A stretch of 17,620 nt of DNA from contig CACYHJ010000109.1 in the NCBI GenBank assembly GCA_902774165.1, positions 1-17,620 of the forward strand. Reading direction: 5' to 3'. The position numbers and the translations under genes are program-made. Position 1 is the first letter of the stretch, and every line of letters starts with the position of its first letter. Shown here piece by piece: positions 7,194 to 13,991 of the stretch. The notes beneath the pieces were generated by a model that was not told the DNA's origin, searched no databases, and saw nothing but the letters and a program-made list of their open reading frames with translations. This DNA is from Oscillospiraceae bacterium (GTDB lineage Bacteria > Bacillota > Clostridia > Oscillospirales > Acutalibacteraceae).

Positions 7194-7772
7194 TTACCTC
7201 ACGTCGTTCCGGTTACGGTCCGTACGGAGCCCGTAGGCGGTGTCGCCGCCGCGGGTCTCAAGGAAGGTAAAGCCGTATTTTTCGTAAAAGCTCCTGCCGA
7301 CCCGGTTGCCGGTGCCGACGGTCAGCATCACCCCGGGGATCCCCTTTGCCCGCAGATGGGCGAGCAGGGCGTCCACCATCCGGCGCCCGAGGCCGTGCCG
7401 CTGGTATTCCGGCAGCACGTCGATATGAAGATGGGCGGGATACGCCGCCTTGTATTGATTCTGCATCACCGTCGAGCCCCGCGCGCCGAAGCGGAACGAC
7501 AGACGCTCCGCCGGGATCCGGGGCAGATATTCCCGCAGGAACACGGGCCGGTACGCGTCGAAATCCTCGGCGCAGATCACGTACCCCACCGCCCGGTCGT
7601 CCTCATCCGCCGCGACGAAACAGTTCTGCGGCTCGGTTTCGATATAATAATCGCAGTACGTCGTCAGGATATAATGCTGCTCCGCCTCGTTCAGGTCGCA
7701 GGGACCCTCGCTGTTCAGGCAGATAAAACGGACGGCGTCGGCGTCCTTTGGTTCATAGGGTCTGATTCTCAT
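7194..7772 (-). CDS. GNAT acetyltransferase resembling the OGA C-terminal domain
   Basis: The 192-residue protein has the GNAT fold. The acetyl-CoA motif A is in HLHIDVLPEYQRHGLGRR (114-131), where QRHGLG is the phosphate-binding loop. NRVGRSFYEKYGF (156-168) is the C-terminal motif B. From memory, the HLHIDVLPEYQ-type strand and the 'FY-K-GF' ending resemble bacterial GNATs described as nearest relatives of the acetyltransferase-like C-terminus of animal O-GlcNAcase. That memory-based resemblance should be checked. I chose the ATG at 7772 because GGGAGGGA precedes it; the upstream ATG/TTG codons lie inside the promoter. It is the first gene of the operon with GlcNAc kinase and GH84. The substrate is unknown; an amino sugar or glycopeptide is possible. 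Confidence 0.85.
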   Translation of the reverse strand: MRIRPYEPKDADAVRFICLNSEGPCDLNEAEQHYILTTYCDYYIETEPQNCFVAADEDDRAVGYVICAEDFDAYRPVFLREYLPRIPAERLSFRFGARGSTVMQNQYKAAYPAHLHIDVLPEYQRHGLGRRMVDALLAHLRAKGIPGVMLTVGTGNRVGRSFYEKYGFTFLETRGGDTAYGLRTDRNRNDVR

Positions 7773-7800
7773 AACAATCCCTCCCGCGGTGTATGGTATC

Positions 7801-7829
7801 ATCATAGCATTATTCCGGAATAAAATCAA
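7801..7829 (-). promoter_or_regulatory. promoter of the GNAT-GH84-ABC operon with palindromic operator
   Basis: On the minus strand, TTGATT (7829-7824) and TATGAT (7806-7801) are separated by 17 bases, with TGC directly before the -10 (extended -10). A perfect 14-bp palindrome, TTATTCCGGAATAA (7810-7823), fills most of the spacer, an ideal place for a repressor. The ATG of the GNAT gene is about 30 bases downstream. Confidence 0.75.
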
Positions 7830-7862
7830 CCGCATTCCTGCAGGGACGATTCCGCAGGGGCC

Positions 7863-9692
7863 TCACCCGCCGATCATCTGCCGGATCTCCTTCATCACCC
7901 GGGTCATCCCGAAAATGATGATCTGTTCCATGCCGTCCGAGGTGACGACCCGGACCCGGTGATCCTTCGCCAGCTCGTGGGAGGTGATCTCGATATAGGT
8001 ATCGGCGGTCTCCGCCTCTTTGGTGTAGACGATGCTCACGCCGCCCACCGTGTCGATTTCCCGGACGGCGCCCTTGACCCGGTAAGCGTCAAACACAAGG
8101 ATGACCTCGCATTTCCGATAGGCGCGGTAGTTGCACAGCAGCCGCAGCAGCGCCTCGCGGGCGTCGTCCATATTCTGCTCGGACAGCCTTCGCAGCTCCT
8201 CCCAGGAATAAATCACGTTGTAGCCGTCCACCAGCAGGTACTCTTTGCCCAGATATTTCGGTTTTGTCTTCTCCTTCGGCTCGGTCTTCGGGCCGCCGCC
8301 GGCGAAGGGCTTATGAAGATCGTACGGGTCGCTGCGGTTTTTCACCGGGCCGTAAGCCTTTTCGAAAATCTGCATCAGCTCTTTGTCGAGCGCAAAAATA
8401 TCCGGGCTGCCGCCGCCGGTCCGCCGGGGCGCGGGAGCCGCCGCGCTTTCGGCGGGTTTCGGTTTTTCCAGCACGGAAGGAAGATGCATATGGCGCGGGA
8501 CCTCGTCCCATCTGACCGTATGTCCCGCCCCGTGGGAGCAGAAGATCGAATCCGCCGGGTTTTCGGTGTCCGCGTCCGCGTCGTAGCCGCCGGCGGCGAT
8601 CACCTCCTCCGCGTTGTGGCAGGGCGCCCAACCGCCGAATTCACAGCGCAGGCTCCCCTTGCCGCGGCTGTACTGCGCCACCTCACGGCTGTAATCCGAA
8701 AGCTCCGAAGCGGGAGCGGTCCCCTTCAGCACCGCAAGCTCCCCGTCCTGCTCCGGGGACGAAAACTCCCCGCTCATGCGCTGCAGATCGGTCATCGCCC
8801 TGCCGAGCGAATCGGCGGGGACCGAAAGGGTGAACTCGTACATCGGCTCCAACAGGATGCTCTCGGCAGAGCGCAGCCCCTGCCGGACGGCGCGGTAGGT
8901 CGCCTGCCGGAAATCCCCGCCCTCGGTATGTTTCGGGTGCGCGCGGCCGGCGGCCAGCGTGATTTCAATATCCGTAATCGGCGCGCCGGTCAGCACGCCG
9001 ACGTGCGTTTTTTCATATAAATGCGTCAGGATCAGCCGCTGCCAGTTCCGGTCCAGCCGGTCCTCCGGGCAGGCGGAGCGGAACACAAGGCCGCTGCCGC
9101 GTTTGCCGGGCTTTAACACAAGGTGGACCTCCGCGTAATGGCGCAGAGGCTCGAAATGCCCGACCCCCTCCACGGTTTCCGCGATGGTCTCTTTATAAAT
9201 GATGCTGCCCTTGCCGAATTCCACGGCGAGGCCGAAACGCTCCCGCGCCACGCAGCGCAGGATCTCCATCTGGATATCGCCCATCAGGCGCACCCGGATC
9301 TCGCCGTGCCGCTCGTCCCAGGAGACGTGCAGGGCAGGGTCCTCGTTTTCAAGGATCCGGAATTTTTCCAGCGCGGCGTGGACGTCCGCCCCCTCCGGGA
9401 GATGCACGCCGTAGGTCAGCACCGGCTCGAGGATCGGCGCGAAGGAATCCTCCGCGGCGCCCAGGCCGTCGCCGGGCCGGGCAAAGGTGATCCCGGTGAC
9501 CGCAACGACGGAGCCGGCGTCCGCCTCATCCGCGAGGGTATATTTTTCGCCGGAATAAACGCGGATCTGATTGACCTTTTCCCCGTCGGCGTTTTTCCTG
9601 CTGCGCAGGACTTCGCGGGTACGCAGCGTCCCGCCGGTGACCTTCAGAAAGGTCAGGCGCGCGCCCTGCTTATCCTCGGAGACCTTGAACAC
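7863..9692 (-). CDS. C-terminal fragment: EF-G/TetM-like domains II-V plus Rae1/YacP-type NYN nuclease
   Basis: This frame (609 codons from a GTG) holds the rest of a split GTPase gene. It begins inside beta-barrel domain II (FKVSEDKQGARLTFLKVTGG, 2-21). It continues with domain III (LMGDIQMEIL, 136-145), domain IV (about 165-280, with HPKHTEGGDFR resembling the TetM loop region) and domain V (LEPMYEFTLSVPA, 281-293). A Cys/His-containing tail follows, with CSHGAGH at 385-391. A Pro/Lys linker (408-480) leads to a NYN/PIN-like nuclease domain (484-609) with LLVDGYN (Asp489), VFDAY (Asp535), ETADTYIE (Asp564) and TSDGMEQ (Asp586). That domain resembles YacP/Rae1, a ribosome-dependent mRNA endonuclease. 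The GTG at 9692 is only the first start in this frame. It has a weak GGAG site and lies in the middle of a domain, so this is half of a broken gene rather than a true start. Confidence 0.8.
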   Translation of the reverse strand: MFKVSEDKQGARLTFLKVTGGTLRTREVLRSRKNADGEKVNQIRVYSGEKYTLADEADAGSVVAVTGITFARPGDGLGAAEDSFAPILEPVLTYGVHLPEGADVHAALEKFRILENEDPALHVSWDERHGEIRVRLMGDIQMEILRCVARERFGLAVEFGKGSIIYKETIAETVEGVGHFEPLRHYAEVHLVLKPGKRGSGLVFRSACPEDRLDRNWQRLILTHLYEKTHVGVLTGAPITDIEITLAAGRAHPKHTEGGDFRQATYRAVRQGLRSAESILLEPMYEFTLSVPADSLGRAMTDLQRMSGEFSSPEQDGELAVLKGTAPASELSDYSREVAQYSRGKGSLRCEFGGWAPCHNAEEVIAAGGYDADADTENPADSIFCSHGAGHTVRWDEVPRHMHLPSVLEKPKPAESAAAPAPRRTGGGSPDIFALDKELMQIFEKAYGPVKNRSDPYDLHKPFAGGGPKTEPKEKTKPKYLGKEYLLVDGYNVIYSWEELRRLSEQNMDDAREALLRLLCNYRAYRKCEVILVFDAYRVKGAVREIDTVGGVSIVYTKEAETADTYIEITSHELAKDHRVRVVTSDGMEQIIIFGMTRVMKEIRQMIGG

Positions 9693-10287
9693 CCGGGCGG
9701 AAAACTCCGATCGCCCGTTTCAGCGCGTTTTTTTCCAGTTTCCCGGTCCCGGTATACATTTCCAGCAGCGTCTCGTCGCAGAGCGCCGCCTGCTCGAGGA
9801 ACGCCTCGGACCCGGGATCGGAAAAATCCGTCACCCCGTCGCCGAGCCTTCGCCGCAGCTGCGAAAGGACCGCGGCGGCGTCCGCGCCGGGCAGGTCGGT
9901 TTTGTTGATGAAGATAAAACAGGGCACCGCGTATTTCTGCAAAAGCTTCCAGAGCGTGAGGGTATGGCTCTGCACGCCGTCGGTGCCGCTGACCACAAGG
10001 ATCGCGTAATCCGGCGCCTGCAGCGTGCGTTCAGTCTCGGCGGAGAAATCCACGTGACCGGGAGTATCCAGCAGCGTGAACACCGCGTCTTTATAATTCA
10101 GGACCGCCTGCTTGGAAAAGATCGTGATCCCCCGCTCCCGTTCCAGCGAAAAGGTGTCGAGGAACGCGTCCCGCCGGTCCACCCTGCCCAGCTTTTTAAG
10201 GTTGCCGGAAAGGTACATCAGCGCCTCGGAAAGCGTCGTTTTGCCGGAGTCCACGTGCGCAAGGATCCCGACGGAAATTTTTTTCAT
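9670..10287 (-). CDS. N-terminal fragment: TetM/EF-G-like GTPase domain, truncated
   Basis: The 205 residues form a translational GTPase G domain: G1 AHVDSGKT (10-17), G2 RGIT (52-55), G3 DTPGH (74-78) and G4 NKTD (128-131). It ends after EKNALKRAI with an out-of-frame tail of 13 residues. The segment that should carry G5 (the '(G)SA' motif) and the entry into domain II is missing. The matching continuation is in another frame from about 9705 down to 7863. The ATG at 10287 is preferred over upstream TTG/ATG codons because GAGGGGG lies 5-10 bases before it. A good promoter is at 10335-10363. The intact relative would be about 850 residues: a ribosomal A-site GTPase with a C-terminal nuclease. 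Such proteins are often labelled tetracycline resistance proteins; I see no basis for that here. Confidence 0.8.
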   Translation of the reverse strand: MKKISVGILAHVDSGKTTLSEALMYLSGNLKKLGRVDRRDAFLDTFSLERERGITIFSKQAVLNYKDAVFTLLDTPGHVDFSAETERTLQAPDYAILVVSGTDGVQSHTLTLWKLLQKYAVPCFIFINKTDLPGADAAAVLSQLRRRLGDGVTDFSDPGSEAFLEQAALCDETLLEMYTGTGKLEKNALKRAIGVFRPGVQGLRG

Positions 10288-10334
10288 ATGCGATCCCCCT
10301 CGAATTCTGTTTCGGCTCCGCTGAATCAGCATTT

Positions 10335-10363
10335 ATTATACCACGTCCCGCTCCCCCGGTCAA
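10335..10363 (-). promoter_or_regulatory. sigma-A promoter of the GTPase-nuclease gene
   Basis: On the minus strand, TTGACC (10363-10358) and TATAAT (10340-10335) have a 17-base spacer. The expected start is near 10328, giving a leader of about 40 bases. A short dyad, GCTGATTCAGC, at 10320-10330 overlaps the start point. Confidence 0.8.
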
Positions 10364-10402
10364 TATCCGCCGGCGGCGGGTTTTCGTTTGCGTTTTCCTC
10401 CC

Positions 10403-10431
10403 TTGAAAAAAGCCCGGCAGCGTGATATAGT
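10403..10431 (+). promoter_or_regulatory. sigma-A promoter of the dockerin protein operon
   Basis: TTGAAA (10403-10408) and TATAGT (10426-10431) are 17 bases apart. The expected start is near 10438, about 30 bases before the ATG at 10468. It diverges from the GTPase promoter, with about 39 bases between the two -35 hexamers. Confidence 0.75.
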
Positions 10432-10467
10432 AGAGACAAAGACATTTCCGATCGGAGCGGACGCATC

Positions 10468-12921
10468 ATGAAAACAAGACAAATCCTACCTTTCCTTTTC
10501 GCGCTTCTGTACTGCTTTTCCGTTCTCGCGCCGATGACCGGGGCGGCCTCGGCGGCGGACGGCGGCGTCTTTGAAACGCCGCTGCAGGGCGCCGGGACCG
10601 ACAATCTCGGCGGGCAGAATTACAGTCTCTGGTCCTCGGTGGTCCGGTCGTATCTCACGGAGAACGCCGACGGGACGCTTCTGCGCGCGGAAAACCTCAC
10701 CGGCGCGGATCTTTTGCTGGAAACCTATTCCGCGGACGGGACCGAGCTTCTTTCCTCCCGGACGATCGAGGGGGAGCTTCCCCTGTTCGGCGGCTTCTTC
10801 GCCGGCGCGGACCACTATTATATCGTCTACGGGCAGAACAACCCGGAGGAGGACGACGGCGCGGAGGTCCTGCGGGTCGTACGGTATGACGGCGCGTGGA
10901 ACCGGACGGGCAGCGCCTCGGTGTACGGCGCGAACACCTATGAGCCCTTTGAGGCGGGGTCTCTGCGCATGACCGAGGCCGGCGGAAAACTGTTCATCCA
11001 CACCTGCCATACCATGTACGCCTCCCCCCGTGACGGATTTCACCATCAGGCGAATATGACCTATGTGATCGACGAGACCGCCATGACGGTGACCCAATCC
11101 TATTACGGAGTGATGAACATCGCCCAGGCGGGTTATGTGAGCCACTCGTTCAACCAGTTTATTCTGACCGACGGCGAAAAGATCTACCGGATCGACCACG
11201 GCGACGCTTATCCCCGCGGGATCGCCGTGACCGCGGCGGGCGTCAACGGACCCGTCACCGACGTGAGCTACGTTATCCCCGTCAGCTTCACCGGCGCGAT
11301 CGGCAACAACGCCACCGGAGCTTCCCTCGGCGGCGCCGCGCTTGCCGGGGACCGGATCCTGATCGCGGGGAACACGGACGACGGGAGCAGCGAATCCCAC
11401 GGCTCGACCCAGCGCAATATCTTTCTGCTCCGGGTCGGCAAAAACATGGCCGCCGACGGCGCGCCGATCATGATCACCGATTATCAGGCCGACGACAGCG
11501 TGAAAGTATATACGCCGCAGCTGGTCGCCCTGGGCGGCGATTCCTTCCTGCTGCTGTGGCAGGAATACCGCGACGGCGCGTTTACGGCGACGAAGGCGGT
11601 CACGGTCAACGGCAGCGGCGAAAAAACCTCGCCCATCCGCACCCTTTACGGCGGCCTTTCGGACTGTCAGCCCATTCTCACCGCGGACGGCCGCGTCACA
11701 TGGTACGCCGGCAGAGGCGGCGCGTCTCTGTATAAAATATCTCCGGAGCCGGATTGTTCTCACCCGGGGCAGATTCGTCTTTCCGCGCAGGAGCCCACCT
11801 GTACCGCCGACGGAGAGGAAGGATATCTCGTCTGCAGGGACTGCGGCGAGATTCTGGACGATACCAGCGATCCGCTGCCGGCGACCGGCCACGCGTTCGG
11901 CGACTGGATGCCGGCGGACGAGGACCGGCATCAGCGGGTCTGCAAAAACGATCCCGCACACATCGAAGAAGGCTATCACAGCTGGGATGACGGTGTTCTG
12001 ACCCAACCGCCCTCCTGCGAGGAGGACGGCATGCGGACCTTTACCTGCACCGTCTGCGGCGCGGAAAAGACCGAGCCGATCCCGGCGACCGGCCACGACT
12101 ACGGCGACTGGGCGCCGGCGGACGAAAACAGGCACCAAAGGATCTGCGCCAACGACCCCTCCCACGTTGAAACGGGAGAGCATCTGTGGACCGACGGGGC
12201 GCAGACGAAGCCGGCGACCTGCGAGGAAGACGGGGAGCTGCTTTCTGTCTGTTATCTCTGCGGCGCGGAAAGGACCGAGCCGATCCCGGCGACCGGCCAC
12301 GATTTCAGCGGATGGCTCCCGTTGGATGGAAGCAGCCATCAGCGGTTCTGTTATCATGATTCCGCACACACGCAAACGCAGCCCCACAACCTTGAACTGA
12401 TCGGCTCGGCGGGCGGCGTCGGGATTTACCGCTGCGCCGACTGCGGCTATGAGAAGACCGCGCTCCTCCCGACGGAGCCGGCAGCCGAAACCACGGAACC
12501 GACCGCCGAGCCGACGGAGCCGATTTCCGACCCGACGGAGCCGATCTCTGAGCCGACAGAACCGACCTCCGAGCCTGACGAACCGACGACGGGATCCACG
12601 GAACCGACCGCCGGATCCACGGAGCCGGCCGAAGGGCAGGATCAGGGGATTTTCTACGACGTGGGCGACGTGACCATGGACGGGAAAGTCAACGCCACAG
12701 ACGCGCGCGCGGCGCTGCGGGCCTCGGCGCGGCTGGATCAGCTGACGCCGCTGCAGACCGCGTTGGCGGACGCGGACGGCGACGGACGCGTCAAGGCCGG
12801 CGACGCGCGGATGATCCTGCGGGTCGCCGCGCGGCTGGATCCGAAGCCGGACGCCCGCGTGCAGTTCTACACCGCGCCGTCCGGAGTGGCCATTATCACG
12901 ATTCTGAAAGGCAGTATCTGA
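10468..12921 (+). CDS. secreted protein with Cys/His repeats and C-terminal type I dockerin
   Basis: This is an 817-residue exported protein. The signal peptide spans 1-29 (MKTRQ, hydrophobic core, then AASA with cleavage near 29). Residues 30-425 are rich in Gly, Asp and beta-type segments and may be a propeller; I do not recognise them. Residues 430-665 hold three Cys/His repeats of 68-72 residues, each with 'C-x(n)-C-x2-C', 'PATGH', a 'HQR-C' element and 'H' near the end, plus a partial fourth unit. A Thr-Glu-Pro linker (669-725) follows. The dockerin (733-795) has two calcium loops, GDVTMDGKVNATDA and ADADGDGRVKAGDA. No LPXTG or membrane anchor is visible, so attachment should be through a cohesin. 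The start has a weak GGAG site 10 bases away. The SGNH hydrolase gene follows after 22 bases. Confidence 0.85.
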   Translation: MKTRQILPFLFALLYCFSVLAPMTGAASAADGGVFETPLQGAGTDNLGGQNYSLWSSVVRSYLTENADGTLLRAENLTGADLLLETYSADGTELLSSRTIEGELPLFGGFFAGADHYYIVYGQNNPEEDDGAEVLRVVRYDGAWNRTGSASVYGANTYEPFEAGSLRMTEAGGKLFIHTCHTMYASPRDGFHHQANMTYVIDETAMTVTQSYYGVMNIAQAGYVSHSFNQFILTDGEKIYRIDHGDAYPRGIAVTAAGVNGPVTDVSYVIPVSFTGAIGNNATGASLGGAALAGDRILIAGNTDDGSSESHGSTQRNIFLLRVGKNMAADGAPIMITDYQADDSVKVYTPQLVALGGDSFLLLWQEYRDGAFTATKAVTVNGSGEKTSPIRTLYGGLSDCQPILTADGRVTWYAGRGGASLYKISPEPDCSHPGQIRLSAQEPTCTADGEEGYLVCRDCGEILDDTSDPLPATGHAFGDWMPADEDRHQRVCKNDPAHIEEGYHSWDDGVLTQPPSCEEDGMRTFTCTVCGAEKTEPIPATGHDYGDWAPADENRHQRICANDPSHVETGEHLWTDGAQTKPATCEEDGELLSVCYLCGAERTEPIPATGHDFSGWLPLDGSSHQRFCYHDSAHTQTQPHNLELIGSAGGVGIYRCADCGYEKTALLPTEPAAETTEPTAEPTEPISDPTEPISEPTEPTSEPDEPTTGSTEPTAGSTEPAEGQDQGIFYDVGDVTMDGKVNATDARAALRASARLDQLTPLQTALADADGDGRVKAGDARMILRVAARLDPKPDARVQFYTAPSGVAIITILKGSI
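11791..12460 (+). repeat. three tandem coding repeats (Cys/His, PATGH type)
   Basis: The first conserved cysteine codon of each unit lies at 11800, 12016 and 12220, so the periods are 216 and 204 bases. Units 2 and 3 share a stretch of near-identity around the 'TEPIPATGHD' codons, pointing to recent duplication or conversion. A partial unit (CADCGYEKT) ends the array. Confidence 0.75.
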
Positions 12922-12943
12922 AGAAATACAAGGAGGATTTCGT

Positions 12944-13741
12944 ATGGACTATAAAGAGATCTACCGTTTCTGCGATAAAAACGAAAAACCGCTGGACCGG
13001 ATCGTCAGCGACGGCGGCCTTTGCGGGATCCTGCGCACTCTGGGGTGCGTGGGCGACAGCCTTGCCTCGGGGGAATTCGAGTCCCTGGACGCGGCGGGGA
13101 ACAAAGGCTATCACGATATGTTCGAGTATTCCTGGGGCCAGTTCATGGCGCGGGACTGCGGGCTGAAGGCGTACAATTTTTCCCGCGGCGGCATGACGGC
13201 GAAGGAATACATGGAATCCTTCGCCGAGGCGAACGGATTCTGGGACGACGACAAGGTCTGCAGGGCTTACATCCTCGCGCTGGGGGTCAACGACATCGTC
13301 AACGCAAAGCAGCCCGTGGGCAGCGACCGGGACATCGACCTCTCCGACTGGCGGAACAACAACAAAGAGACCTTCGCGGGCAATTACGCCGCCATTGTGC
13401 AGCGGCTCAGAGAAAAGCAGCCCAAGGCGCGCTTTTTCTTCGTCACCATGCCCCGGAACGAAAACGGCAGCGTTTCCCCGGCGCATACGGCGCTGCTGTA
13501 CCGGATGACCGAGCTGTTTGAATACAGCTATGTGATCGACCTGGACCGGTACGGGCCGGTCTACGACGAAGAATTCCGGAAATACTTTTTCATGGGCGGG
13601 CACATGAACCCGGCGGGCTACGCCTTCACCGCGAAGCTGTTTGAGTCCTATATCGACTGGATCATCCGGCAGAACCCGGAGGATTTCGCTCAGATCGGCT
13701 TTGTGGGCACCGGTTTTTACAACGCGGGCTGCAAATGGTAA
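12944..13741 (+). CDS. SGNH/GDSL-type hydrolase, cytoplasmic
   Basis: The protein has 265 residues. CVGDSLASG (35-43) is block I with the nucleophile Ser39. NFSRGGMT (78-85) gives the oxyanion Gly, and LGVNDI (113-118) gives Asn116. GGHMNPAGY (218-226) holds the catalytic His220. The usual Asp three residues before the histidine is replaced by Met217, so the enzyme would work as a Ser-His dyad or take its acid from elsewhere. There is no signal peptide. The substrate is probably an ester (for example an acetylated sugar), but this is not visible. AAGGAGG lies 8 bases before the ATG. The gene sits 22 bases after the dockerin gene and is likely co-transcribed with it, although the two products would be in different compartments. 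Confidence 0.85.
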   Translation: MDYKEIYRFCDKNEKPLDRIVSDGGLCGILRTLGCVGDSLASGEFESLDAAGNKGYHDMFEYSWGQFMARDCGLKAYNFSRGGMTAKEYMESFAEANGFWDDDKVCRAYILALGVNDIVNAKQPVGSDRDIDLSDWRNNNKETFAGNYAAIVQRLREKQPKARFFFVTMPRNENGSVSPAHTALLYRMTELFEYSYVIDLDRYGPVYDEEFRKYFFMGGHMNPAGYAFTAKLFESYIDWIIRQNPEDFAQIGFVGTGFYNAGCKW

Positions 13742-13759
13742 AAACAGAACCCGCACACA

Positions 13760-13781
13760 AAAAAAGCAGTTGCGCTTTTTT
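13760..13781 (+). terminator. possible weak terminator after the SGNH gene
   Basis: AAAAAAGC (13760-13767) pairs with GCTTTTTT (13774-13781) around a 6-base loop. The stem has only two G-C pairs, so termination would be inefficient. The -35 hexamer of the next promoter lies inside this hairpin. Confidence 0.4.
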
Positions 13782-13798
13782 CCCGGTTATGCTATGAT
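13770..13798 (+). promoter_or_regulatory. promoter of the 31-codon ORF / flavin reductase unit
   Basis: TTGCGC (13770-13775) is followed after 17 bases by TATGAT (13793-13798), with TGC just before it (extended -10). The start should be near 13805, about 29 bases before the ATG at 13834. Confidence 0.65.
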
Positions 13799-13833
13799 GT
13801 AAATGAAAAAGATCTCGGCGGGAGGTGAAACAG

Positions 13834-13929
13834 ATGGAAGGAAAGTCCCTGAACGGCATTTTTGAGATCCTTGAGTTCCTCTTCACCAAATTCTGGGAAG
13901 CGCTGCAGGACCTCGGCCTGGTCAAATAA
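13834..13929 (+). CDS. 31-residue small protein or leader peptide
   Basis: The 31-codon ORF has an excellent GGGAGGTG site at 13819-13826, an upstream promoter, and a hairpin terminator starting 14 bases after its stop. The product has a short polar start (MEGKSL) and then an amphipathic, Phe/Trp-rich helix (FEILEFLFTKFWEAL) ending in LGLVK. The net charge is about -2. I recognise no family. Two readings fit: a stand-alone membrane-associated microprotein, or a leader peptide controlling read-through into the flavin reductase gene at 13992, which shows no promoter of its own in the 60-base gap. The strength of the translation signals argues that it is translated. Confidence 0.65.
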   Translation: MEGKSLNGIFEILEFLFTKFWEALQDLGLVK

Positions 13930-13942
13930 ACACTGAAAACAG

Positions 13943-13973
13943 AAATGCCGGCGCGCGTCGGCATTTTCTCATT
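13943..13973 (+). terminator. intrinsic terminator or attenuator before the flavin reductase gene
   Basis: AAATGCCG (13943-13950) pairs with CGGCATTT (13959-13966) around an 8-base GC loop, followed by the T-rich TTTTCTCATTTT. The next gene's GGAGGT site is only about 10 bases further on, so the hairpin stands between the promoter at 13770 and that gene. Confidence 0.75.
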
Positions 13974-13991
13974 TTATTCGGAGGTATTGTT

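Noticed and set aside
5439..7823. Several long plus-strand frames opposite the GH84, kinase and GNAT genes
   Set aside because: Arg/Pro/Gly-rich translations without motifs or ribosome binding sites. All three minus-strand genes have full family motifs.
7837..7858. CCTGC/GCAGG dyad as a terminator of the GTPase-nuclease gene
   Set aside because: Only five base pairs with a 12-base loop and no T-run on the minus strand.
9670..9712. Programmed ribosomal frameshift joining the two halves
   Set aside because: A one- or two-base shift would not restore the missing G5 segment, and no slippery heptamer with a downstream structure is evident. A deletion or an assembly gap fits better.
7863..10287. 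Tetracycline resistance gene (tetM/tetW type)
   Set aside because: The G domain and domains II-V are TetM-like, but the fused NYN nuclease, the divergent loops and the broken frame make a resistance call unsupported.
10486..12387. Long minus-strand open frame (about 633 codons) opposite the dockerin gene
   Set aside because: It is a mirror frame produced by the high-GC codon bias of the plus-strand gene. It has no domain and no start signals, and the plus-strand product has a signal peptide, repeats and a dockerin.
12466..12640. CRISPR-like or satellite repeat (ACGGAGCCG-type units)
   Set aside because: The repetition follows the Thr-Glu-Pro codons of the dockerin linker, with variable intervals and no spacer structure.
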